A program made the translations under genes and the position numbers. Below, one piece after another: positions 21,061 to 31,914 of a DNA stretch of 64,000 nt (the stretch's first letter is position 1; each line of letters opens with the position of its first letter). The stretch spans positions 62,001 through 126,000 of the forward strand of contig JAHDVF020001374.1 of assembly GCA_022606425.2 (NCBI GenBank). The letters are read 5' to 3'. The notes below the pieces were generated by a model. It ran no database searches and was not told the origin of the DNA. It saw only the letters and a program-made list of their open reading frames with translations. This DNA comes from Lepidostoma basale. Taxonomy: Eukaryota > Arthropoda > Insecta > Trichoptera > Lepidostomatidae.

Positions 21061-21289
21061 ATACTTATTCAGACTACTTATTTAAGTAATACAAAAATTG
21101 GCGCATTTCAAATTTATTTTTCCAAAAATAAGTTACACACATTCACAGATTTGGAACACAAAGCAATTGTAACTATTTAGAAAAACAAGGTGTTATGGGA
21201 ATTGTACTTTGAAGTACACAGATTATAATTATGAATCTAGTTATTACTTTTACAGTGCAAGAATTATATAGATTACTCTACAACGCCAA

Positions 21290-21720
21290 CAACAATAATG
21301 GCGCTACAGCCTACCATGGGCGCTGGCTTCCTCCTGAATTATTCGCTACTCTTCCCGGTCTATCACTTACATTCTTCAGTTTATAACACTAATTTCCCTG
21401 AGATCCCCTTCCACACAATCCATCCACCTAAGTTTAGGTCTTCCCACACTTCGCTTTCCATTTGGTCGTGTATTGAGAATCTTCCTTGAAATTCGGCCTT
21501 CTTCCATTCGCTGGAGGTGTCCCAACCATCTAAGACGATGTATTTTTTATAAACTTCACTATGTTGGGCTCGTCGTAAAGACCTTTCATCTTCTGGTTTA
21601 GTCTCTCTCCACAATCCATCTTTACAGATACCCCCAAAGATGTTTCTCAACACCTTTCTTACAAAGACTAGCAGCGCATTTTCGTCCCTTTTGCTCAGTA
21701 GCCAACACACATGTTTGAAA
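21290..21720 (-). mobile_element. LINE C-terminal fragment
   Basis: Frame 21381-21710 reads KRDENALLVFVRKVLRNIFGG, WDTSSEWKKAEFQGRFSIHD and VWEDLNLGGWIVWKGISGK. This is the post-RT region of RTE/CR1-type elements (WLGHLQRM-type and GRPKLRW-type sites, mutated). The insertion interrupts a local tandem repeat. Confidence 0.7.
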
Positions 21721-21724
21721 TGTA

Positions 21725-21880
21725 TCCAATAGATGGCTCTAGCTATTATTTTCTTAGCTATTATTTCGCAGTACGGGGATTATTTAGATGACTGTTGCTA
21801 TTATTTTTACAGTGGAAAAATGATTTAGATGATTTTAGCTATTGTTTTTACAGTGCACGGATTATATAATATAATATACG
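21725..21880. repeat. About 42-bp degenerate tandem repeat, block 1
   Basis: Units run TAGATGA..., CTATTATTTTTACAGTG..., GGATTATTTAGATGA. The same array resumes at 22685-22860, and a partial unit lies at 21245-21285. Two LINE insertions have split one satellite patch. Confidence 0.6.
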
Positions 21881-21892
21881 ACCCTTATGAAA

Positions 21893-22650
21893 CTGGCAAA
21901 AGAAGGATGAAAGTAGAATAAATGCAGTAGAAATGAGATCTCTTAGACAAATGTGTGGATACTCTATGTATGATAGTGTCTAATGAAAATATAAGAAGTG
22001 AATGCGGTGCAAATGATGGTTTTATGAACAAAATAATGAAAGGATTATTAAGATGGTTTGGACATATGGAAAGAGTGAATGAAAAAAGAACGGTAAAAAA
22101 ATTATATGTTAACGATGTAAATTTGTTTGGGGGTCTTTTTGGGGGTTTTACCTACCGGCCGCCAGAACCAATCTGCCTCTGGTGACACCGGTGGGAAGAG
22201 CAATTAGTCTGCTGAACGCGGTCTCCTCGGAGATCGACGTCTTTCATGTTAGTGAAGGTACGTTCAGGGGGCAAATACTATTGACTTTGGAAAGTATCTT
22301 GTCTTCCTAATGTCGAAGCATCTCTAATGCGTTCCTGGTACTTTGTTGTATTTCTATAATATTTTACCTGTACTTAATAGATGCCTTAAACATTTTCCTG
22401 TTTGTAATGTCTATTGAGTTAATAAACTGATTTGATTTGATTTTAAATGGAACCAGAAATACAGGAAGACCGAGGAAAACGTGGCGTGGTAAGGAGTCAG
22501 AGAAATCGATGCGCGTGCATGACACGATGTATGAATGTTGAGGAAGTGAGAGAAATATGTCAGGATAGAAAAGTGTGGCAGTCCATTCTTTCTGCCTACC
22601 CCTTCGGGAAGACGGCGTGATGGTAAGTTAGTTAGTTAGTTAGTTAGTTT
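21893..22650 (+). mobile_element. (TTAG)-tailed LINE, interrupted by another LINE
   Basis: The 5' part (21893-22122) encodes RINAVEMRSLRQMCGYS, a frameshift, then NENIRSECGANDGFMNKIMK and WFGHMERVNE. The 3' part (22444-22650) continues with the Asn-Gly-Thr-Arg segment and ends in GTTAGTTAGTTAGTTAG. The break holds a 321-bp insert flanked by TAAAT duplications. Confidence 0.8.
22123..22443 (+). mobile_element. Nested LINE 3' end, GATTTGATTT-tailed family
   Basis: Flanked by a 5-bp duplication TAAAT (22118-22122 and 22444-22448) inside the (TTAG)-tailed LINE. It encodes RQNQSASGDTGGKSN-type sequence in one frame, and in the ORF2 frame ends with TFRGQILLTLESILSS, then a 3' UTR ending CTGATTTGATTTGATT. 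The nesting shows it is the younger insertion. Confidence 0.8.
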
Positions 22651-22684
22651 TAAAAAGAAATAATAAATTATTTGAAAAGTATAT

Positions 22685-22860
22685 AATTGATGGCTCTAGC
22701 TATTATGTTTGCAGTGCAAGGATAATTTAGATGACTCTTACTATTATTTTTGCAGTGGAAAGATGATTAAGATGATTATAGCTATTATTTTTGCATTGCA
22801 CAGATTATACAATATATGACTCTAGCGTTTATCATTGCAGTGCTAGATTACAATTTTCCA
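22685..22860. repeat. About 42-bp degenerate tandem repeat, block 2
   Basis: Four imperfect units (GATGGCTCTAGCTATTATG..., GATGACTCTTACTATTAT..., and so on), continuing the block at 21725. Confidence 0.6.
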
Positions 22861-23145
22861 TTAAAATGCATTTTCAAACAAAACGATAATAATGTAAATG
22901 TAGGTCAATTGATTTGAAGTAAAGTCCTCGTCGTTCTCCCTGTACCGTACTTAACAGATAACTATCTATCTGTGCCACGAAGCGCCACTGGCAACTACAA
23001 AAGTACCGACTTCTATTTATGTCATGGACAAAATAAATCAATCGTCATACAAAAGCTGCTCTTTTTTGAGCGGGTTTTGTCTGCCTGCAAGATATGTCTC
23101 CATCAATGTGAATTCATCATAACAACACAAAGTATGGCAAATACG

Positions 23146-23372
23146 ACGACCTTCGTGGCAGAGTGGTAAGAGCTCTGACTTCCATTACGAAGGTCCCGGG
23201 TTCAATTCCCGGCGATGGCAGTGTGATTGTCACACTGTCTTTGGTCTGGTGTAGAATTCACGTGACAATAAAGTGGCGATAGATTGGCTACCTATCACAC
23301 CTCATGTGAATCATCAATATAATAGCTAAAAATAAAAAGTGTATACAGTAATTGGGTGCTGTTGTATACAAA
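23146..23372 (+). mobile_element. tRNA-derived SINE, fullest copy
   Basis: The tRNA-like head has an A box (GTGGCAGAGTGGTAAGAGC, 23155-23173) and a B box (GGTTCAATTCC, 23199-23209), the internal RNA polymerase III promoter. It is followed by a TGTGATTGTCACAC hairpin, a unique body and an A-rich tail. The head cannot fold a full tRNA cloverleaf I trust, so this is not called a tRNA gene. Shorter copies lie at 1893, 37015 (-) and perhaps 51550 (-). Confidence 0.8.
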
Positions 23373-23399
23373 AAAAAAAGAAAAAAAAAGAATAAGATA

Positions 23400-24160
23400 T
23401 TTTTCCGTTTTTTTTATATTCAATAATTATATAAAGGTTGTAAATAAGTCTCTTTAAGCGTACATAAAGAAAATATTCTTAAATTGAAAACAAAAAGTTC
23501 AATTTTATACAGCAGTTAAAAATCTTAGTGCTAAAAATACTGGGATTCATTGAATATTCTAGAGAAATTTAGTTTTGCTCAAAGTTATTTAGATCCACCC
23601 CGTTTCAAAACATTCAAATTAAACTTAATTAATCGTAATATTTCACTCCCATTTCGCCAGACTGTACTTTTTCTCCCTCCACTTTACTGCACTGTACTTC
23701 AGGTGAGCCTGGATCGATACAACAGCGAGAAGCATAGTTTATTTTCGGACCCCTTCTGCCCCCGGGCCACGTGGGTTAGGGAGGGATGAAGTGCCGGAGC
23801 GGGGGAGGGGAGGGTGCCAACGTACTCGGCAGTAAAACCGCGAAACATTTTCACAACATTCAAATTTCGAATGCAAGTAACAAAATATGGAAATTCTGTT
23901 CTATTCATAGAAGTGCGCTACTCTTATTCTAATGAAAGTTTTTTTAAAGTTAATTTTATTAGAGCCACTACAGAAATAGAGATTTCATGAATTTTCAAAA
24001 CATTCAACAGCGCCTTAGAGGAAACGAATGTAAATTTATTTTAATGTAATAAACGTGAATGATGAATTTGAATGTCAGAAGTTATTATTGTTAAATTAAA
24101 CAAATTTTATGCAATGTTTTACCTCCATACATTAACATAAATTTTGCAAAAAAATCTAGT
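23400..24160. other. No gene; GC-rich piece at 23740-23835
   Basis: Holds a CCACGTGG E-box palindrome at 23767-23774 within a short GC-rich patch. The rest is AT-rich. No exon signal I would trust. Confidence 0.35.
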
Positions 24161-24251
24161 AATTTATTTATTGAACATTTTGAATGTATACAAATACTTG
24201 TAGACAAATACTGGATATAACCCATTGCGGGTTAGTCATTTTTAAGGATTA

Positions 24252-24533
24252 ATTTTATCTCAATAGAGACGAAGATTTAAATTAATAGATGGCGCTAGTG
24301 TGGATTGAACAAAAATATGTGAAGTGTTCCTCAACATATTAGCATATATACATCTTTAAAAAATTTGTCAGACGTGGTGGTCGTAAGAAGGGCGGAATGG
24401 GGAAGGTTGTAATACATAAAGCGATCGCTTAACCCAACCAATGACAGGTCATAAGCCCTGTTAACGCCTCGACCACCATATTCTGTTTCCAAAAAACAAG
24501 TTACATCTTCGTCTCAATTGAGATACATTTATT
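24252..24533. mobile_element. MITE-like element, copy 2
   Basis: Terminal inverted repeats ATCTCAATAGAGACGAAGAT and ATCTTCGTCTCAATTGAGAT over a 282-bp element. The inside contains AAGCGATCGCTTAACCC and GTCAGACGTGGTGGTCG, shared with copies 1 and 3. It encodes no transposase. Confidence 0.75.
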
Positions 24534-24535
24534 TA

Positions 24536-25470
24536 TTGTTTCTTGAACAATGATACTTAGTATTTCCTGAACAAAGCTTTTCATTGTTTCTTGAACAATG
24601 ATACTGAGTGTTTCCTGAACAAAGGTTTTAAATTGTTTCTTGAACAATGATACTGAGTGTTTCCTGAACAAAGGTTTTAAATTGTTTCTTGAACAATGAT
24701 ATATAGTGTTCCTTGAACAATGATATTGTATAGTGTTCCTTGAACAATGTTTTTTATTGTTTCTTGAAAAAGGATATGTAGTGTTTCTTGAACTATGGTA
24801 TCTATTGTTTCTTGAACAATGGTTTTAATTATTCCTTGAACAATGATATTGTATAGTGTTCCTTGAACAATGTTTTTTATTGTTTCTTGAAAAAGGATAT
24901 GTAGTGTTTCTTGAACTATGGTATCTATTGTTTCTTGAACAATGGTTTTAATTATTCCTTGAACAATGATATTGTATAGTGTTCCTTGAACAATGTTTTT
25001 TATTGTTTCTTGAAAAAGGATATGTAGTGTTTCTTGAACTATGGTATCTATTGTTTCTTGAACAATGGTTTTAATTATTCCTTGAACAATGATATTGTAT
25101 AGTGTTCCTTGAACAATGTTTTTTATTGTTTCTTGAAAAAGGATATGTAGTGTTTCTTGAACTATGGTATCTATTGTTTCTTGAACAATGGTTTTAATTA
25201 TTCCTTGAACAATGATATTGTATAGTGTTCCTTGAACAATGTTTTTTATTGTTTCTTGAAAAAGGATATGTAGTGTTTCTTGAACTATGGTATCTATTGT
25301 TTCTTGAACAATGGTTTAATTGTTCCTTGAACAATGATATTGTATAGTGTTCCTTGAACAATGTTTTTTATTGTTTCTTGAAAAATGATTTATGTAGTGT
25401 TTCTTGAGCTATGGTATCTAATGTTTCTTGAATAATGATATTTAGTATTTCTCGAACAATGGTTTTTATT
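24536..25470. repeat. Tandem array with 123-bp higher-order period
   Basis: The basic unit of about 25-31 bp carries the near-palindrome ATTGTTTCTTGAACAAT. Four or five units form a 123-bp block; GATATTGTATAG recurs at 24722, 24845, 24968, 25091 and 25214, then at 25335 after a 2-base loss. The same 17-mer occurs singly at the outer end of family 2 elements (for example 36115 and 54263). Confidence 0.92.
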
Positions 25471-25483
25471 AAGAATTAATTGT

Positions 25484-25806
25484 ATCTCAATAGAGACGTA
25501 GATGTAAATTATTTGGAAATAGAATATGGTGGTCGAGGCGTCTACAGGACTTATGACCTGTCATTGGTTGGGTTAAGCGATCGCTTAATGTAATGCAACA
25601 TTCCCCATTCCGCCTTTCTTACGACCACCACGTCTGACAATTATTTTTGAAAGTTGTATATATAGAAGGGCGGAATAGGGAATGTTGTATTACATAAAGG
25701 GATCGCTTAACCCAACCGATGACATGTCATAAGTCCTGTAAACGCCTCGATCACCATATTCTGTTTCCAAATAATTTACATCTTCGTCTCTATTGGGATA
25801 CAATTA
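25484..25806. mobile_element. MITE-like element, copy 3 (rearranged)
   Basis: Ends TTGTATCTCAATAGAGACG and CGTCTCTATTGGGATACAA. The left half is copy 2 inverted; at about 25665 the sequence turns back in the opposite orientation, so this copy is a palindromic fusion. Flanks TTAAGAATTAA and TTAATTCTTAA are complementary. Confidence 0.7.
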
Positions 25807-25906
25807 ATTCTTAATGATTAACCCGTAATGGGTAAAATCCAGTATTTGTCTACAAGTGTTTGTATACATTCAAAAAAACAAAATGGAATTTATTGTTTTT
25901 TGAACA

Positions 25907-27110
25907 ATGGTATTAATTGTTTATATCTGTATAAACACTAGAGATTTGTATAGAGAATTTAGCACTATAAACAATATTGATCGTCTTTCATCAATTACTT
26001 TGAGCTTTGAAAGTAACGGCATTAACACTGTGAAATTCCATTTTAAAAACATTGATATTGAAAGAACAACGCTGTTTATTTTCAACTTTAATTAAATTAA
26101 AGTGGAACATAAACAGCGTTGTTTTTTCAATTCCAAAATTACTTCGAATGTTTCTTAAGCCCTCCCTTCCCTATGATGGGTATCTTCTACACGTTGCTTC
26201 TAAAAACCATCAATATCTCTATAAATATAATAAATACAAGGTTAAGATTTAAGGTATTCCTCCATAGTATATTTACGCATTGATTTAAAAAATAATAATC
26301 AGAATTTATCGGGTACTTCAGAGGTATTTTTTTGAAAATCGAAAACAAAGTCGCGTATAAACAGCGCTTTCAGTGCGCCACACTATATTCGCATCTCACT
26401 CTTGCATTTGTTCTAGATCAATGTTCTCACTCTCACCGTCCCGCTGCGCTGGTAGTGGCGGCAGTCGCTTTCGGGCTTGCAACCAGAGCGGGTCTATGCC
26501 CGTTCCATGAGCGTTGCCAGAAAGTTTTTTTGATGTTTTTAGCAATTAAATCTCAATTATTATAATTTTTGACTTTAATTATAATTTTATAATTGAATAA
26601 TATTATATAGGGGATAAGCTATGAATGTTCCTATTTTTCCGATTTAATGCGTACTACCCTACACCGGAACGCACGTTTTTATTTTAGCGCCGTAAGGGAA
26701 AGGTTAAATGCGTCATATCGACCATCGCCCAAGAATGGACCGCGTAACAGTTTACTGAAAAGATCATACGTATATATTATGAAATAAATACTCTTTGTAT
26801 ATTATCCATTAATAGGCTTCTATTTTTAGAGGTCCTAAAATATAATGGTAAGAGCAAGAAAAGTATTTTTCTTAATAAAAAAATCACCGAAATAGAAATG
26901 TTTATCTTTTCTGCTTCTGATTGGGATATGAATGTTCCCCCCCACAGAGTGTTTACTCATAAAATTTTCACACGCAATCCCTCCTCCCTTTATTATCTTC
27001 CCTTCTCCACCCTAGCTTTCGATCCAGACAGTTGCATGAAGAAAAAAAAACTGGTAAAAAAAAAAATCATTATATTTCAACTGCTCCTAATTAATTAAAT
27101 AGAATTATTT
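25907..27110. other. No gene; possible element ends
   Basis: 26018-26110 holds a GGCATTAACACTGTGAAATTCCATT-like piece matching in part the outer end of family 5 (41769), followed by a hairpin on AACAGCG/CGCTGTT. 26345-26540 is a complex, GC-richer stretch with no named match. The rest is AT-rich. Confidence 0.35.
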
Positions 27111-27119
27111 ATGTTGTTG

Positions 27120-27330
27120 ATTGAAATTTCTTGGTAGAAGTTCATTGTAAATAATGAAAATAAAAAAAAATAATTAAGAATTTTTCTATGTTTATTTTTA
27201 GTGTAACATCTACTTATTAATTTTCGTCTGCCATCTTCTGGTCTAGCAGCGAGCTGCCGAAACCGGTCGAAGACGAAAATTAACAAGTAGATTTTACACT
27301 AAAAATAAACATAGAAAAATTCTTAATAAT
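27120..27330. mobile_element. Family D palindromic element
   Basis: Arms TTTATTTTTAGTGTAACATC and complement (27189-27227 with 27269-27309) make a long hairpin. The apex holds GCAGCGAGCTGCCGAAACCG then GTC. The outer flank GAAATTTCTTGGTAGAAGTT resembles that of family 4, which ties the two families together. Confidence 0.65.
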
Positions 27331-27534
27331 TTTTTTTTTATTATCATTATTTATTTTCATTATTTAATTAAATAGAAGCAAACGTAGTTTTTGTTCGAAT
27401 ATAACAAGTTGAAAATTATATCTATTTCTACGAGTTTTGGATAGCAAATCTACCCTACGTTTATACTTCAATTGACCATAGAACATATTGTGGAAGTGTG
27501 TTATTGTATGTTATGTGATTTCTTATTTTTTCTT

Positions 27535-27690
27535 CTTCTTTCGGTGCCGTGTCAGGTCCTCAAATCATTTCTATCCTGCGCCACTAGGAACATGTTCTAA
27601 ACTCTTGTTATTCCTATCCACTCTTTGATGTTCCGCAGCAAGGACAGTTGCCTTCTACCAACTCCACGACGTCCTTCCACTTTACCCACT
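27535..27690 (-). mobile_element. LINE 3' end, degenerate
   Basis: Reversed copy related to 29390-29665: TTCTTC tail, CGTGTCAGGTC, then complement of a SxxRQLSLLRNIKEWIG-like peptide. Confidence 0.5.
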
Positions 27691-27989
27691 AATATCAGTC
27701 GAATATATTTCTTCTTTATTTGTTAATAATTTAAGGATTAATACTAATATTAATCTTTTAGATACTTTTTTCTTATTTTTTTGGTTATATCTTTCTTTAT
27801 TCATTCACCTAAACACCAAAGTGACCGTCGTTTTTCAATAATAATGAAATTATTTTTTTATACGTGCGTTCGGTATTTTGTCATTTATTATTGCATTAAA
27901 TATTTATAAAAAATTGTCTATTTTCTTATAGTTACATGTTTCGCCTTGCTAGTAAACAAAACATTTAAAATCGTCATCTTCTTCTTCGT

Positions 27990-28115
27990 TTTCCTCTTAG
28001 TTTAGGTCGTATGACCTATTTGTAACGGTGAGCTGTCCTGGGATGATGATATCCAGCCATCTCTCCATCTTTTTGGCGGCCTTCCTGGTAATCTCTTGCT
28101 GCTTTGGTTTTCATC
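27990..28115 (-). mobile_element. RTE-like LINE 3' tail
   Basis: TCTTCTTCTTCG tail then complement of residues like QEITRKAAKKMERWL; the 7420-7860 element ends the same way. Confidence 0.5.
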
Positions 28116-28119
28116 AACA

Positions 28120-28640
28120 ATATTAAATATTTAAAATGGTTTTTTACAACATTTTCTAAGAAACAATGAATAATTTATGAATACCATTCAAAGTCATTGA
28201 ATTTTTGCATCAGTTGTTTTTCTTTAAATGATACATTGATGTTTCTGTAACGTGCCTAAAGTGTTTTCGTTATAAGTAAAGCAGGTACTTGTTTTTAAAC
28301 AAAGGAATAAAGAAATCTCGGCTATTCTGCACCGCTTCATAAAAATTCACTATAAAAATAATATTTCACGGCAAACATTTCAATATACGAGTATTTTACG
28401 TAACGTGTACACAGTAAGAAAGCGCACGTAACTGTTGAAAGAGGGTGGCAGGAGCTTTCAAAGAGGATATGACGCGAACATAAATTATTCAGGTAAATTA
28501 TAGCCGCTCCCCTATATCTCTTCTTCATTTTCTTTTCCAGAAATAGAAAACCGTTTACGATATAGATCGTCATAAATATACAATATGTTTACTTATTTTA
28601 GGATATTTCGTTTCAACTTTTGATCAGTTGTAACAAGGAC
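28120..28640. other. No recognised feature
   Basis: AT-rich; contains AAACAATGAATAATTT-like remnants of the family 2 outer end at about 28160, nothing else I can name. Confidence 0.35.
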
Positions 28641-28645
28641 TGGTT

Positions 28646-29370
28646 TTAATAATTAATGGACCTTGATCTGAACGGTCTTTCATTCTTCATTCGCCCTGCA
28701 CTTCTCTTTGCGGTCCACGGTCTCCAAGTCAGCAGTCTTTTTGTCCATTTTCCATCTGAGCTTCTGGCTACGTGACCTTTCCATTGCCATTTTAGAGTCG
28801 CTACCTGGTGGATGATGTCTGTGACCTTTGTTTTTTCTCCCACCGTATCGTTTCTGACTCTTTCTCTTAGGCTTATTATCTTATCCTAGCATGGTTCTTT
28901 CCATGACTCTTTGTTGTTTCTCCGCACTTTGTTTGGACAATGTTACAGTTACAAAACCATAAGTACCAACTGGTAGAACACAAGTTTCATTACTTTTCGT
29001 TTCAGGTTGATCGGTATTTTCCGGTTTTTAAGGATGTAACTCATGTTTCCGAAAGCTGCCCAGCTTAGTCCAATTCTTCTCTTGAGCTCGGCGGTTTGGT
29101 TATCTCGGCCCAATCGAATATGCCACCTCACGGGCATTATGTTTGCCAACGCATCTCTATCAACTTTGGATCTCGGGAGAACATTTATATTGTTGACCAT
29201 ACCGGTCCAAGGGATGTGCAACATTTTGCGATGTTGTCACATTTCAAATACTTCCAGCCAGTTCATGATGCCAAGTTTTAAGGTCAGTGATTCAACGTCA
29301 TATAAAAATATGGATAAGACGTAGCATTTGACTCTTCTCTGTTGAAGCTTGAATGTTGTTACAAAACACA
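28646..29370 (-). mobile_element. RTE-like LINE, post-RT region in pieces
   Basis: Two frames. 28949-29224 includes NQTAELKRRIGLSWAAFGN and YILKNRKIPINLKRKVM (post-RT region); 28646-28843 includes KVTDIIHQVATLKWQWKGHVA and RLLTWRPW (C-terminus). They are joined by frameshifts. The same protein block occurs at 46002-46187. Confidence 0.78.
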
Positions 29371-29389
29371 TTTAAACGATGTATATTCT

Positions 29390-29665
29390 TTCCGTGTCCT
29401 GTCAGGTCATCCCAACGTTGACTATCACCCTTGAGTAGGCCTCACGGTCCTGGACAGCTCGGAGCAGCTCCTCCACAGTCCTTAGGCCCATCCACTCTCG
29501 GATGTTCCTCAGCCAGGAAACCCGCCTTCTCCCAACACCTCGTCGACCCTCAATCTTATCCTCCAATATCAGATGCAATAGTGCGTACTTTTCGCCTCTC
29601 AGAACATGGCCCAAGTATGACACCTTACGGACTTCGACGATGTATAGCTACTTACAAAAATGAAT
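29390..29665 (-). mobile_element. LINE C-terminus and 3' end
   Basis: A 73-codon frame: MSYLGHVLRGEKYALLHLIL, EDKIEGRRGVGRRRVSWLRN, then IREWMGLRTVEELLRAVQDR. The YLGHVLR...GRRRVSWLRNI pattern is the C-terminal end of CR1/RTE-type ORF2. The 3' end resembles 27535 and 61725. Confidence 0.72.
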
Positions 29666-29669
29666 TCAA

Positions 29670-30160
29670 TAAAACGTTATGAATAAGAAGTGGTCCGATT
29701 ATATATTTTTAAATCATCAATATTCATAACGAATTCAGATTTTTTGAATATTTCAAAGAAAAATAAAAAGTCCGATATCTTTTGATAGCCTGAAACATAA
29801 AACGATTTACCTGAGGCAACTCTTGGAGGGGCGGAAGGCTGTGTAATAGACTGAAAACTGTTCCTTCTGCTGGGGTGGAAAAATAAGAAAAGTTAAAGAC
29901 ACTGGGGAAGCGTTCGCAGGGAGGGTAGGGGGAGCAGGGCGGAAGGAAGGACCCTATTGCAGCTCATAAATTTTGCCGTGAATGGGAACACAGGGCAGAG
30001 TAATTGCAGTGCGGAAGTAAAATAAGACATTAAATGTTGCCCCCATATAGTGAGCAGACTTCGAGCTAAGATGGAAAATGTTATATATTTTGAGTTATAT
30101 TTTTCGTAGCTGGTTATAACAAAGGTGCTAAGTAGTTTAAAACTACTACAAAGATATTAA
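29670..30160. other. No recognised feature
   Basis: Includes a purine-rich block at 29880-29960 (GGGAGGGTAGGGGGAGCAGG). No exon or repeat call. Confidence 0.35.
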
Positions 30161-30164
30161 TGTT

Positions 30165-30345
30165 GTTGTTTATAATTTCTTGGTAGATGTTCAACGTTAA
30201 TAATGCGTTTAAAAAATCCTCTATTCTTCTTTTTTTTATTGTCCTGTCCTACACCCGTGGTGCATAGGACCTCAAGGAACCTTCTCCACCCGACTCTATC
30301 ACATGCCTGATGCATCATCCTAAGTGTTGCACCCCATCTAGTGAG
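30165..30345 (-). mobile_element. LINE 3' end next to a family D outer flank
   Basis: Starts with TTATAATTTCTTGGTAGATG (family D outer end), followed by a reversed LINE end (complement of CDRVGWRRFLEVLCTTGVGQ). The pair is duplicated at 30480-30640, along with GAGCAGACTT...AAGATGGAAAATGTTAT at 30050 and 30345. Confidence 0.55.
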
Positions 30346-30479
30346 CAGACTTTGAGCTAAGATGGAAAATGTTATGTATTGAGAGTTATATTTTCGTACG
30401 TTATTGAATTTGTAAATCAAAAGCTGGTTATTACAAAGGTGCTTAGTAATTTAAAAATGCAACAAAGATATTTATGTTT

Positions 30480-30880
30480 TTGTTTGAAATTTCTTGGTAG
30501 AAGTTCATTGTTTATAATGATTAAAAAAATTCTCTAGTCTTCTTTTTATTCTTCTTGTCTTGTCACACCTCCGTGGTACATAGGGCCTCAAGGAACCTTC
30601 TTCATCCGATTCTATCGCATGCCTGATACCTAACATCATCCCAAGTAAGGCCTGCTGCTTTAACGTCGTTCTGCAGGGCTCTTCTCCAGGTGGCTCTAGG
30701 TCTACCTCGGTTCCTCTTTCCCCCCATTGGGACCAGTCTAGTACGCCCTGAGCGATGCAGGCTGGGTTCCGTCTCAGAGTGTGATCGATCCACTGCCATT
30801 TGCGTCTAGCGACTTGTTCTTTAATTGGCTTTTCGCCTACCATGGTCCAGAGAACGGCATTTGACACTGTTTTGGGTCAA
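30480..30880 (-). mobile_element. LINE C-terminus, second copy
   Basis: A family D flank then, on the minus strand, EKPIKEQVARRKWQWIDHTL, SLHRSGRTRLVPMGGKRNRG, RPRATWRRALQNDVKAAGLT and WDDVRYQACDRIG across two frames. Typical RTE/CR1-type C-terminus (WxGHTLRR..., GRPxxTWRR). Another 3' scrap of this family is at 63160-63242. Confidence 0.75.
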
Positions 30881-31059
30881 TAGATTTGTAATATTATGGT
30901 GCTACTCTATAGTCTATGTTTATTTAGTGTTTCTTGAACAATTATGTAAAACTCTAATATTAAATAATTAATATAAATGAAAACCTTTGTCATCTAAGAG
31001 TTTTATTTAGTTTTATATGGAATGACATATGGTAGTTTAATTCCATTATGTTTTATGAC

Positions 31060-31140
31060 TTTGTCCAGTTTCAGTAAATGGCAGCGAGCTACTGAAACCG
31101 ATCGAACCTAAGTGGAATTCGACTAAATATTGTATATATT
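31060..31140 (+). mobile_element. Family D half element
   Basis: AATGGCAGCGAGCTACTGAAAC, then CGATCGAACCTAAGTGGAA. Only one arm is present; the upstream arm is replaced by a family 2 remnant (30950-31035). Confidence 0.5.
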
Positions 31141-31620
31141 ATACGTTGAAGTAACAATTAACTAAATATATATCATAAAGTAATTTTTAATGATTTATTA
31201 TTTAAATTATATAAAACAAAGAAAAAGGAAAAAAAAACTGTGTATTGAATATGTTATTGTAGCACGGGTGGCATATTTAGGGTGATTGTTGAATTATATT
31301 ATATTATTCAATCACTTTGTAACTTTGCACAGATATTGGCCTTTATGTTTAACATGAATTAAGATGTACCGTTGTCAGCCATTAATTGTATTAAAAATTA
31401 AATTCAACAGACATTAGGCACTATATTGTATATTTATTGTTTACCCGATTTCTGAGGTTTTCTTTCATGGAAATATGACGAGGTAAAACATATATTCGTC
31501 TTTTGTTAAATCTATCGGTTTTCTCGTGGTAATGGATATTGATAGATTTCTTTCCGAGAATTTTTATTTATTGAAGACAACGACATTTAGCTGACATTTA
31601 CAGATTTGTAATATAAAGTG
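31141..31620. other. No recognised feature
   Basis: AT-rich, no coding or repeat signal beyond poly-A tracts. Confidence 0.4.
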
Positions 31621-31905
31621 CATTTCTACGAATGAAAACGTCTGCTTTCTAGAAGTTTCATATTAATTTATATGAATAACGTGTTTCGCCTGTCTGAGGT
31701 ATTATCAAATAATAATTAAATAAAACGATGTTTTATAACTACTTCCACTTTTTCTTTATTTCGACGGCGACCGGTTTCGCCAGGCTCGCTGCCGAAATAA
31801 ATATGAAACTGGAATTAGTTAAAACACATCATTTTAATTAAAACTACTAGAAAACAGATGTGTACATTCGTATTACTTATTTAATATAGAATATTACGCC
31901 ATTAG
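31621..31905. mobile_element. Family 4 element inserted in a family 2 element
   Basis: Family 2 left half at 31621-31711 and its right arm at 31845-31900 (CTAGAAAACAGATGTGTACA) flank a family 4 unit (31712-31842) holding CGACCGGTTTCGCCAGGCTC (minus GAAACCGGTC). The right arm of the family 4 unit has lost its motif. Confidence 0.6.
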
Positions 31906-31914
31906 TAGGACATA

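Larger units (their letters stand above)
24165..25900. mobile_element. Large inverted-repeat structure: two MITEs around a tandem array
   Basis: Outer arms of about 80 bases (GTAGACAAATACTGG... at 24200 and its complement at 25835) enclose one MITE copy in each orientation, which in turn flank a 935-bp tandem array. The symmetry suggests one composite element, or a MITE palindrome whose middle was expanded. Confidence 0.7.

Noticed and set aside
23153..23227. tRNA gene
   Set aside because: A and B boxes are present, but the arms do not form a full cloverleaf and the same body and tail recur at 1893 and 37015, so it is a SINE.
24536..25470. CRISPR-like regular repeats
   Set aside because: Repeats are contiguous, without unique spacers, and the genome is eukaryotic; this is a minisatellite.
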